From the NCBI GenBank assembly GCA_902493275.1, contig CABUOQ010000020.1, positions 1 to 34,973 of the forward strand: DNA of 34,973 nucleotides. Reading direction: 5' to 3'. This stretch comes from an uncultured Bacillota bacterium (GTDB lineage Bacteria; Bacillota_I; Bacilli_A; RFN20; CAG-449). The position numbers were made by a program, and so were the translations under genes. Below are positions 26,494 to 33,811 of the stretch, piece after piece; positions within the stretch are counted from its first letter, which is position 1; each line of letters begins with the position of its first letter. Under the pieces are notes generated by a model. That model was not told the origin of the DNA. It worked only from the letters and a program-made list of their open reading frames with translations, and did no database searches.

Positions 26494-26811
26494 ATGATAT
26501 TTTTAGAGAATATAACAATCAGTGATGGTGCGCTTTATTCTTTATTATCGATAGTGATGGTCTTTGCTATCTTACTTATAATAATTGGAATAACCACCTT
26601 GGTATTTAAAATTATTGGTTTATTCGAATACAAAGCTAAAATTGATGTTTTAAAGTCAGAAGGGGCGATTAAGGAAGATAAAAAAGAAGAGGTGAAATCA
26701 ACTGAGATCGTTGATGATGATATGATGGCTGCCGTGTTAGTGGCGACAATTGACTATCAAAATGAAATAAAAAAAGATGTAAAATTAATAAGTGTAAAGG
26801 AAGTTAAATAA
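26494..26811 (+). CDS. oadG: Sodium-pump decarboxylase gamma-type subunit
   Basis: This 105 aa protein has one N-terminal membrane span (about 13-37; ALYSLLSIVMVFAILLIIIG) followed by a charged linker and a C-terminal segment DDDMMAAVLVATIDYQ, typical of OadG/MmdD subunits that hold the soluble alpha subunit to the membrane beta subunit. The ATG at 26494 is preferred because GGAG lies seven bases upstream; the TTG at 26488 overlaps the spacer. It lies between oadA and the biotin carrier, the usual order. Confidence 0.85.
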   Translation: MIFLENITISDGALYSLLSIVMVFAILLIIIGITTLVFKIIGLFEYKAKIDVLKSEGAIKEDKKEEVKSTEIVDDDMMAAVLVATIDYQNEIKKDVKLISVKEVK

Positions 26812-26823
26812 GAGGAAAAAAAT

Positions 26824-27159
26824 ATGAAAATATATAGAGTAAAAGTTAATGGAAAAGTTTATGAAGTCGAATTAGAGGCTGTTAATGAAACTCAAGGTCA
26901 TATCGTAAAAGATGAACCTAAAGTTAATGCTTCAACTACAAACGGAAATAATGTTGTTCCTTCTCCAATTGGAGGCAAAGTTATCGATATTTTAGTTAAA
27001 GTAGGCGATAAAGTGAAAAAAGGAGATCGTTTATTAATTATTGAAGCGATGAAACTTGAAAATGATGTTACTTCGCCTTTTGAAGGCACTGTTAGCGAAA
27101 TCAAAGTTAATAAAGGCGCGACAGTTAATAATGCTGATCCATTAATTATCATAGGTTAG
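26824..27159 (+). CDS. Biotin carboxyl carrier protein of the sodium-pump decarboxylase
   Basis: The 111 aa protein has an N-terminal strand segment (MKIYRVKVNGKVYEVELEAV), a short Asn/Thr linker (about 36-44) and a biotinyl/lipoyl domain (about 45-111). The biotin attachment site is K77 in EAMKLENDV, followed by SPFEGTVSEIKVNKGATVNN. It shuttles the carboxyl group from OadA to OadB. It corresponds to the MmdC-type or separate biotin domain of oxaloacetate or methylmalonyl-CoA decarboxylases. It is four bases before oadB. A biotin ligase is needed but none is seen in the window. Confidence 0.93.
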   Translation: MKIYRVKVNGKVYEVELEAVNETQGHIVKDEPKVNASTTNGNNVVPSPIGGKVIDILVKVGDKVKKGDRLLIIEAMKLENDVTSPFEGTVSEIKVNKGATVNNADPLIIIG

Positions 27160-27163
27160 ATTT

Positions 27164-28345
27164 ATGAATTTTTGGAAATTAATTGATGATTTTCTTTCTC
27201 AAACTGGAATTGCGGCTTTTTTTGCCGATGGTGGTTGGAAGAATTTAATCATGATATTTATCGGCTGCTTTTTCTTATTCTTAGCAATTAAGAAAAAATT
27301 TGAGCCATATTTATTAATTCCAATTGCTTTTGGAATGATATTAACTAATATTCCAGGAGCTGGAGTATTTATTAAAACTCCGATATTAGATGCTGAACAA
27401 AATATTGTTGATTATAATTACTCAGGATTATTAGGGGTATTATATTATGGAGTTAAATTTGAAATATATCCATGCTTAATATTTTTAGGTATTGGAGCGA
27501 CTACTGACTTTGGACCTTTAATCGCTAATAAGAAGACAATGTTATTAGGCGGCGCTGCACAAATAGGTATATTTATTGCTTTCTTAGCGGCTTTAGGAAT
27601 ATTTGGTTTTACTCCAGAAAATGCCGCGGCAATTGCTATTATCGGTGGTGCAGATGGACCTACAGCAATCTATGTATCAAATTCTTTAGCAGATAAAGAC
27701 CTTTTAGCACCTATAGCTTTAGCGGCTTATTCATATATGGCATTAGTTCCTATTATTTTTCCTCCAATTATTCGCTTATTTACGACAAAAAAAGAGAGAC
27801 AAATTAAAATGCAACAACTTCGCGAAGTCTCTAAAACTGAAAAGATTTTATTTCCAATAATAGTGACTTTGGTGGTATGCTTATTAGTCCCTCAAGCAAC
27901 ACCATTAATTGGTTGCTTGATGCTAGGTAACTTAATTAAAGAATCTGGAGTTGTACCTAATTTAGTTAATACTTTAGCTAATTCACTAATGTATATTTGC
28001 ACTATTTTATTAGGTTTATCAGTTGGCGCTACGGCACAAGGTGAATCATTCTTATCTTTAAATACTTTAATGATTTTTGCTTTAGGTATTGGAGCATTCA
28101 TCGTTGCTGCGATAAGTGGACTTCTAGGTGGTAAACTCATGTGCTTATTAACTAAAGGAAAAGTTAATCCAATGATTGGTGCGGCTGGTGTTTCTGCAGT
28201 TCCAATGGCCGCGAGAGTAGTTCAAAAAGAAGGACAAAAAGAAGATCCATCTAATTTCTTACTCATGCATGCGATGGGACCAAATGTCGCCGGGGTAATT
28301 GGCTCAGCGATTGCTGCGGGAATTCTCTTATCCATCTTCTTATAA
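27164..28345 (+). CDS. oadB: Sodium-translocating decarboxylase beta subunit
   Basis: This integral membrane subunit decarboxylates carboxybiotin and exports sodium ions. At 393 aa with about nine to eleven hydrophobic segments it is normal for OadB/MmdB/GcdB. The sodium-site motif IIGGADGPTAIYVSNSLA is at about 159-176, with D164 matching the essential Asp of the Klebsiella enzyme. The C-terminal motif GAAGVSAVPMAARVVQKEGQ is at about 344-363. Presence of oadA rather than a methylmalonyl-CoA-type alpha subunit indicates oxaloacetate as substrate. The stop codon is separated by one base from the bioY ATG. Confidence 0.96.
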   Translation: MNFWKLIDDFLSQTGIAAFFADGGWKNLIMIFIGCFFLFLAIKKKFEPYLLIPIAFGMILTNIPGAGVFIKTPILDAEQNIVDYNYSGLLGVLYYGVKFEIYPCLIFLGIGATTDFGPLIANKKTMLLGGAAQIGIFIAFLAALGIFGFTPENAAAIAIIGGADGPTAIYVSNSLADKDLLAPIALAAYSYMALVPIIFPPIIRLFTTKKERQIKMQQLREVSKTEKILFPIIVTLVVCLLVPQATPLIGCLMLGNLIKESGVVPNLVNTLANSLMYICTILLGLSVGATAQGESFLSLNTLMIFALGIGAFIVAAISGLLGGKLMCLLTKGKVNPMIGAAGVSAVPMAARVVQKEGQKEDPSNFLLMHAMGPNVAGVIGSAIAAGILLSIFL

Positions 28346-28346
28346 T

Positions 28347-28928
28347 ATGAAAAATAATTTAATTAAAAACATAGTAGTGGATGCTATGTTTTTATCTTTA
28401 TTTTGTGCTTTGGCATTTTCAATAAATATCAGTGTATTAAAGTTTACTCTACAATTGATGATAGTGTTTATAATTGGATTATTGTTACCATTAAGAAACA
28501 GTCTAATTATTATCATCAGTTATATTATTCTAGGGTTAATTGGATTGCCAATTTTCGCGGGATATATGGGTGGAATATCTTATATTGCTATGCCAACGTT
28601 TGGATTTGTATATGGATTTATTCCTGGAGTGATTGTCTTAGAGTTATTAAAGAAATTCTTCATAACTAAGACTAACAGAAAAATAAGAATATTGGGTTTA
28701 TTTTTATCTTGTGTAGCGTGTCAAATTGTCTGCTATATATGTGGTTTTATTCATGGATATTATATTTTGAATATTCAAAAAGAAAGTGGATATACTTTTA
28801 TATCTTTAATGAATCTGTTCATTATTCCATATATACCGATTGATATTTTAAAAGCTATAATTGCAATATTAGCTTTTATAGGACTAGAAAGGCCATATCA
28901 AAAAATAATGAATAATTATAATAATTAA
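28347..28928 (+). CDS. bioY: Biotin transporter BioY (ECF S-component)
   Basis: The 193 aa hydrophobic protein has about six membrane segments. It contains the BioY features LKFTLQLMIVFIIGLLLPLR near the N-terminus, the Gly-rich loop LGLIGLPIFAGYMGGISYIA and then PTFGFVYGFIPG, and a C-terminal FIIPYIPIDILKAIIAILAF. BioY captures biotin and works alone or with the shared EcfAAT module. The ATG at 28347 is chosen because it starts one base after the oadB stop; a longer upstream reading overlaps oadB and adds non-membrane residues. Placement at the end of a biotin-dependent enzyme operon ties vitamin uptake to enzyme demand. Confidence 0.92.
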   Translation: MKNNLIKNIVVDAMFLSLFCALAFSINISVLKFTLQLMIVFIIGLLLPLRNSLIIIISYIILGLIGLPIFAGYMGGISYIAMPTFGFVYGFIPGVIVLELLKKFFITKTNRKIRILGLFLSCVACQIVCYICGFIHGYYILNIQKESGYTFISLMNLFIIPYIPIDILKAIIAILAFIGLERPYQKIMNNYNN

Positions 28929-28941
28929 AAGGAGCGTAAAA

Positions 28942-29445
28942 ATGATTGTTATCAAAGTAAAAGATTATGGAGAAATTAAAATTGAATTAGATTATAATAA
29001 TGCCAAAAATACTTGTGCAAATTTTGTTTCTTTAGCTAGAAAAGGATTTTATGATGGATTAACGTTTCATCGTATTATCAAGGGATTTATGATTCAAGGT
29101 GGAGATCCAAAAGGAAATGGGACAGGTGGTCCGGGATATTCAATTGCAGGTGAATTTATGTTAAATGGGTATAATAACACTTTATCTCATCAAAGAGGAG
29201 TGATTTCAATGGCAAGAGCAATGGACTATAATTCTGCAGGGTCACAATTCTTTATTATGCATAAAGATGGTGATTTTTTAGATCGACAATATGCTGCCTT
29301 TGGAAAAGTAGTAGAAGGCATAGAAGTTGTAGATCGAATTGCTAATGTTAAAACTTCACCAAGTGATCGACCACTTCAAAATGTGATAATTGAAAAAATT
29401 GAAGTTATCAATGAACCTGATTTAGAGGTAATTAAAATTAAATAA
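28942..29445 (+). CDS. Cyclophilin-type peptidyl-prolyl cis-trans isomerase
   Basis: The 167 aa single-domain cyclophilin speeds proline isomerisation during folding. Active-site motifs are FHRIIKGFMIQGGDPKGNGT (about 43-62), GVISMARAMDYNSAGSQFFI (about 90-109), LDRQYAAFGKVVEG (about 116-129). There is no signal peptide, so it is cytoplasmic. AAAGGAG precedes the start. It lies 13 bases after bioY and may be read from the oad transcript. The canonical Trp of human CypA is replaced here (FLDRQYAAFG), as in many bacterial proteins. Confidence 0.96.
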   Translation: MIVIKVKDYGEIKIELDYNNAKNTCANFVSLARKGFYDGLTFHRIIKGFMIQGGDPKGNGTGGPGYSIAGEFMLNGYNNTLSHQRGVISMARAMDYNSAGSQFFIMHKDGDFLDRQYAAFGKVVEGIEVVDRIANVKTSPSDRPLQNVIIEKIEVINEPDLEVIKIK

Positions 29446-29485
29446 ATACTATTTTAATTGACTCATAAAATCGATAAAGGTACAC

Positions 29486-29501
29486 TTTAATTAGGGTACA
29501 A
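29486..29501 (+). promoter_or_regulatory. 16-bp motif shared with the MACPF promoter region
   Basis: TTTAATTAGGGTACAA occurs here, about 97 bp before the first ABC gene, and again identically at 33760-33775, 37 bp before the MACPF gene. A near repeat GGTACA lies 10 bp upstream at 29479-29484. No -10 box lies at the matching distance here, so an operator is more likely than a core promoter element. Confidence 0.55.
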
Positions 29502-29523
29502 AGTAAGAAAACATGTGATTATT

Positions 29524-29552
29524 CATAGTTTTTATTAAATGTAAAAACTATG
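29524..29552 (+). promoter_or_regulatory. Perfect 11-bp hairpin in the ABC leader (terminator or attenuator)
   Basis: CATAGTTTTTA (29524-29534), a 7-nt loop, then TAAAAACTATG (29542-29552). A T-rich tract with seven T follows after 14 bases. It could end the bioY/cyclophilin transcript or, if transcription starts near the 16-bp motif, act in the leader of the ABC genes. Confidence 0.5.
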
Positions 29553-29597
29553 ATTTCATATTTGTTTTTTTGATATAAATATAAAGTAGGTAAGAAT

Positions 29598-31526
29598 ATG
29601 TTAGAGTTAAAGCAAATAAACTATCACTATAAAAAGAGAAATAGTATCTTTGAAGATTTGTCATATACTTTTAATGACTTTGGTTTTTATTTATTAAAAG
29701 GCAAAAATGGTGAAGGAAAAACAACATTATTTAACTTAATATATGGATTATTAGAATTTCAAGAAGGGAAAATATATCTAGATAATGAAGATATAGAGAA
29801 ATTACCTATAAAAGAAAAAGATCAAAAAATAAAAGAAAAGATATCATATTTAAGTAAAGACTTTAGTATGTTTTCATCATTGAGTTTAGAAGATAACTTA
29901 AGAATGGTAAATGATGATAGTAAGAGAATAGAAGAGATATTAAAGATATTAAATCTAGAAGGGGTAAAGAAAACAAAGATCAAGAAACTATCATTAGGTG
30001 AGAAACAAAGAGCTCAACTAGCGATATTATATATGTTAAATAAAGATATCTGGTTATTAGATGAACCATTTGCACACTTAGATGATGATAATAAAAAGAT
30101 AGTTTTGGAATTATTAAAAAGAGAGTCACAGAATCATTTAATAATTGCGATATCACATGATGATGTAGAAGAATATGTAGATGTGATATTACAATTAACA
30201 AATAAGAAAATAATAGAACAAGGAAGAAATATTCAAGAAAAAGAAGAGGTAACAAAATATAAAGTAACCAATAAGATAAAATATCGATATATATTTAAAG
30301 GTTATTGGAGCTATTTCTTATTAAAACTACTATTAATTTTTGTTTGTTCAGTGCCGTTTTTTTCTATGCATAATGATGAATATATTCCCCCTCAAACGAT
30401 GACTTTCGTCTCAAATAAATTTATCGATACAAATGTGATGTTTTGTAAACAAAATCTTGAACAAGCTAAGAATAGTCATAAGTACTATTCTTATGCCTCA
30501 AGTTTGACTCTTAGTCAGTTCGAGTTTATTCCAAAAAAAATTTGTTATGTAATTCATGATCTTGATTCTTTAACTCCTTATTATCCATATTTTGATAAAG
30601 ATTATAATGTAATTAAGGGAGTAAAAAGAAGACTAGAAAATGAAATTGATATAGGTGTACCTAGACATCTTTTATCGTCAAATAGCGAATATTATGATTT
30701 AGTTAATTTAATATTTAATTTTTATGAAGAAGAGGTGCGAGTTTCTAGTATTTTTATATCTCCAACGGATAACTTTTTTATAAGTTATGACGCAAATTAC
30801 TTTATGGAAAGAATGTCAAATAAAATTGGATTGAGATTTATTAATAGTAATAATCATAATATATCATATGAAATAGATGACGCTTTAGACAAGATAATAG
30901 TTAGTAAATATTTAATAGATGATATTTATCTTCGAACGGAATTTTGTAATCAAAAAATATCACTTGATACGAATGATATCATTGAAAATGATGATTTTAC
31001 TGACAATAGTATTCGAATCTCTTCTAAAAATCTCTTTGATTTAATTATTAAAAATGATATGAGTGTATTATTTTATAGAGATAAAATGGAAGATGATTAT
31101 AATAGTGATATAGATATACTAAATACTTATGAAAAATATAATTTTGATCATAAAAGTGATGTTTTAGTTTATGAAAAAAAGTATTCGACCTATACAAATA
31201 TTTTTATTTTATCTTTAATGGGAATAACCATATTAATTTTGTTCATTGAAAAAATATATAAAGTATTTAATCAAGAAATATATAATTTTGTTTTTTTAGG
31301 GAAAAGGATTTCTTCAATTAAAATAGTAAATTATATTTTTAACTTTATATTTTTTATCGTTTATATAGTAATAAATTTAATCTTTAGATGCGTAATAAAT
31401 CCTTTAGTTTACCCAGTAAATTTAATTTTTTATTATCTACTCTTTGTCATATCAATATTTATATTTGTTTTAGAGATGATTATTTGTAATCATTTTTATA
31501 AAAAGGTAGGTGAAAAAGATGATTAA
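29598..31526 (+). CDS. MacB-topology ABC transporter, ATPase-permease fusion (first of a pair)
   Basis: The N-terminal nucleotide-binding domain (1-215) has Walker A GKNGEGKTT (35-43), signature LSLGE (131-135), Walker B IWLLDEP (151-157) and H-loop H187; the Q-loop position appears to lack Gln (SYLSKDFSMF). One membrane span follows (about 237-256), then a roughly 275-residue extracellular domain, then three C-terminal spans (about 534-552, 577-598, 605-630). This is the MacB/type VII layout, in which the pair drives export or mechanical work across the membrane without a classic substrate channel; firmicute relatives sit with bacteriocin or antimicrobial-peptide genes. Its end overlaps the next ABC gene by eight bases. 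Codon usage shifts after about 30320 (see findings). Confidence 0.87.
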   Translation: MLELKQINYHYKKRNSIFEDLSYTFNDFGFYLLKGKNGEGKTTLFNLIYGLLEFQEGKIYLDNEDIEKLPIKEKDQKIKEKISYLSKDFSMFSSLSLEDNLRMVNDDSKRIEEILKILNLEGVKKTKIKKLSLGEKQRAQLAILYMLNKDIWLLDEPFAHLDDDNKKIVLELLKRESQNHLIIAISHDDVEEYVDVILQLTNKKIIEQGRNIQEKEEVTKYKVTNKIKYRYIFKGYWSYFLLKLLLIFVCSVPFFSMHNDEYIPPQTMTFVSNKFIDTNVMFCKQNLEQAKNSHKYYSYASSLTLSQFEFIPKKICYVIHDLDSLTPYYPYFDKDYNVIKGVKRRLENEIDIGVPRHLLSSNSEYYDLVNLIFNFYEEEVRVSSIFISPTDNFFISYDANYFMERMSNKIGLRFINSNNHNISYEIDDALDKIIVSKYLIDDIYLRTEFCNQKISLDTNDIIENDDFTDNSIRISSKNLFDLIIKNDMSVLFYRDKMEDDYNSDIDILNTYEKYNFDHKSDVLVYEKKYSTYTNIFILSLMGITILILFIEKIYKVFNQEIYNFVFLGKRISSIKIVNYIFNFIFFIVYIVINLIFRCVINPLVYPVNLIFYYLLFVISIFIFVLEMIICNHFYKKVGEKDD

Positions 31527-33717
31527 GGTATCTAATTTAAGCGTACATTATAAAGAAAGAGTTGTATTTAATAATGATAATTACATCTTTTTAGATCAAG
31601 GATTATATATTTTAAAAGGTGAATCAGGAGTTGGTAAAACTACATTATTAAAAGCTATCTGTAATAAATGTAAATACGAAGGAACAATTACTATCGATGA
31701 TAAAAAATATGAAGATAATGATTTATGTGTCAGTAAAAAAGCGATATCGTTATTCGATAATGATTTATTTTTTGAAAATAAAACTTTAAGAGAAAATGTT
31801 GATTGTTTCATAAATTTAAATGAATCTAAATCCGCTTTACTTGATATATATCTAAAAAAATATGATTTAGAATCTGAGATTGATTTTAAAATAAAATATC
31901 TATCTCGAGGTCAAAGAGATTTAGTAAAATTAATTATCGGAATCATATCAGATTGTAAATATGTTTTATATGATGAAGCTTTAGCGTCTTTAGATCCTGA
32001 AAATAGAAAAAGCATGTTGGAAGATTTAAAGCTAATAAGTAAATCTCGATGTATAATTGTCGTTTCGCATGATGATTTTGCCTTAGAATATGCAGATAAA
32101 ATCTATAATTTTTCACGTAAGGAAAAAATTCAAGTTAATATCGATAAGGAAGAATTATATCAAAGAGAAAATAAAAAAAGTTTTTTCCGATTTAATTTGT
32201 TTTCGTTTATAATTGTTTTTTTAAGTATTGTATCAATTTTTGCTATCGAAAATGGTGTTCAAAAAAGCATGGCCCTAAAAGATGTATCAAATCCGAGTGT
32301 TTTGCAATTAAGACTCAATGATACTTCAAAAAAAGAACAATTAATGGCGTATATTGATAGTAATGAAAATATTGTCGATTATGATTTTAAAAATGGCGAT
32401 AATCTTATGAAAACAGAAATAAGAATTTCTTTATATAATTATGGATTATCCAGTATCGAATTTAAACCGATAAAGTATAATCAAAATGATGCATATATTC
32501 ATTGTGAAGATAATCTTGATTTGAAAGATAATGAAGTTTTAATTTCTAGTACTTTAAATGAAGTATTACAAAAAACGATTGAAGGTTATAAAATCCCGGA
32601 TCTATCAATGGATAATATCTGTTTAAATAATAAATTTTTTATTAAGGGAGTCTATGAAAAAGATGATATTTCTATTAAAGTTGGAGACAATTCTTTATTT
32701 TTTAAAGACGAAGACCCAACAGATAATATAGTTATAAAAAAAGGATTACCTGAAATATATGAAAATGAAAATATGATGCTTTATATAAGCAAAAATGTTT
32801 TTGTTGAAGGCAGAAATTTTTCGCGTTGGTTTACAAATTTAGACTTAGATTTTTTTACGAAATATAATATATCATTGATAAGTTATACTGAATTATTTGA
32901 TGAAGAAAATGTTATTTATATTAACACTAATTTTGATGAATCAATGCAAGAATATATATATAAGTCGCTTACGGATATAAATAATCTAGATTCAAATAGT
33001 ATGCAAATAAAATATTTTCGTAAATTCGAAAATAATTTTACTCTAATTGAAGGTAATTTGCCTCAAAATGAACATGAAGTGGTCGCTCCAATTATATTAA
33101 AAGACTATGATTTTAATGAAGATGAAATTAAAATATCTGGATATTATAAATGCGATGAAATATATTTTACGGGTGATTATAAATATCAATTATATGCTTC
33201 AAATTATTACAAAATTTTAAGCGCAGATTCTGATTATATTTTTCTAGGTTGTAAGAATATTGATGAAGTGAAGGATGATTTAAAAAATAAGTTTAATATA
33301 AATTCTTCTATTTTTAAAGAAACTAAAATAGATTTTTATTTTGAAATGTTTGATACGAAAATTGCTATATTTATTATTGTTTGTTTCCCAAGTTTGATAG
33401 TTACGGGGGTTTATGTTTATGAAATGGTTTTTCAAAAAAAGCAGTTTCAGATAATATTATTTAATCAAAGAAACTTGAAGGAGATATATAAGGAAAATTA
33501 TCGGTTTATGTTAAATAATTTCTTGATTGCATATTATCTTCCAATAGGTTTATCTTTAATTTTACTTTGTTTATTATTAATCTTATATCATAATGTATTT
33601 TCACCATTTATGTATTTATTAATGGGGTATGCAATAGGATTTATATTTATGATAGTGGTGCAAGTGATAATGAAATTGATTTTTAAGAGGTATTTAAAAG
33701 AAATATATAAGATTTAA
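31519..33717 (+). CDS. MacB-topology ABC transporter, ATPase-permease fusion (second of a pair)
   Basis: Like its partner: Walker A GESGVGKT (34-41), signature LSRGQ (128-132), Walker B YVLYDEA (148-154), H-loop H184, one span (about 203-225), a long extracellular domain (about 230-615) and three C-terminal spans (about 625-645, 672-692, 700-722). The ATG at 31519 is preferred: AGGTAGGTG lies just upstream and ATGATTAA overlaps the previous stop; a GTG at 31510 would add three residues. The extracellular domain is longer than in the partner and not obviously alike, so the two probably form a heterodimer. The signature and Q-loop are non-standard (LFDNDLF). The MACPF gene follows 94 bp downstream. 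Whether the pair exports it, protects against it or senses it is not shown by sequence. Confidence 0.87.
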   Translation: MIKVSNLSVHYKERVVFNNDNYIFLDQGLYILKGESGVGKTTLLKAICNKCKYEGTITIDDKKYEDNDLCVSKKAISLFDNDLFFENKTLRENVDCFINLNESKSALLDIYLKKYDLESEIDFKIKYLSRGQRDLVKLIIGIISDCKYVLYDEALASLDPENRKSMLEDLKLISKSRCIIVVSHDDFALEYADKIYNFSRKEKIQVNIDKEELYQRENKKSFFRFNLFSFIIVFLSIVSIFAIENGVQKSMALKDVSNPSVLQLRLNDTSKKEQLMAYIDSNENIVDYDFKNGDNLMKTEIRISLYNYGLSSIEFKPIKYNQNDAYIHCEDNLDLKDNEVLISSTLNEVLQKTIEGYKIPDLSMDNICLNNKFFIKGVYEKDDISIKVGDNSLFFKDEDPTDNIVIKKGLPEIYENENMMLYISKNVFVEGRNFSRWFTNLDLDFFTKYNISLISYTELFDEENVIYINTNFDESMQEYIYKSLTDINNLDSNSMQIKYFRKFENNFTLIEGNLPQNEHEVVAPIILKDYDFNEDEIKISGYYKCDEIYFTGDYKYQLYASNYYKILSADSDYIFLGCKNIDEVKDDLKNKFNINSSIFKETKIDFYFEMFDTKIAIFIIVCFPSLIVTGVYVYEMVFQKKQFQIILFNQRNLKEIYKENYRFMLNNFLIAYYLPIGLSLILLCLLLILYHNVFSPFMYLLMGYAIGFIFMIVVQVIMKLIFKRYLKEIYKI

Positions 33718-33759
33718 ATATGCTAAACCTATTGCAAAAGTAAAAAAAATGCCTTATAT

Positions 33760-33784
33760 TTTAATTAGGGTACAATAGTATAAT
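33760..33784 (+). promoter_or_regulatory. MACPF promoter region with the shared 16-bp motif
   Basis: TTTAATTAGGGTACAA (33760-33775) is followed three bases later by TATAAT (33779-33784). No good -35 box is visible at 16-18 bp, so the motif may be an activator site replacing the -35. The ATG is at 33812 with AGAGG at 33798-33802. Confidence 0.6.
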
Positions 33785-33811
33785 TAAATATATTTTTAGA
33801 GGTAGAAAGTT

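Noticed and set aside
28403..28669. 88 aa plus-strand frame inside bioY
   Set aside because: Alternative frame of a clear membrane protein gene; the peptide has no coherent features.
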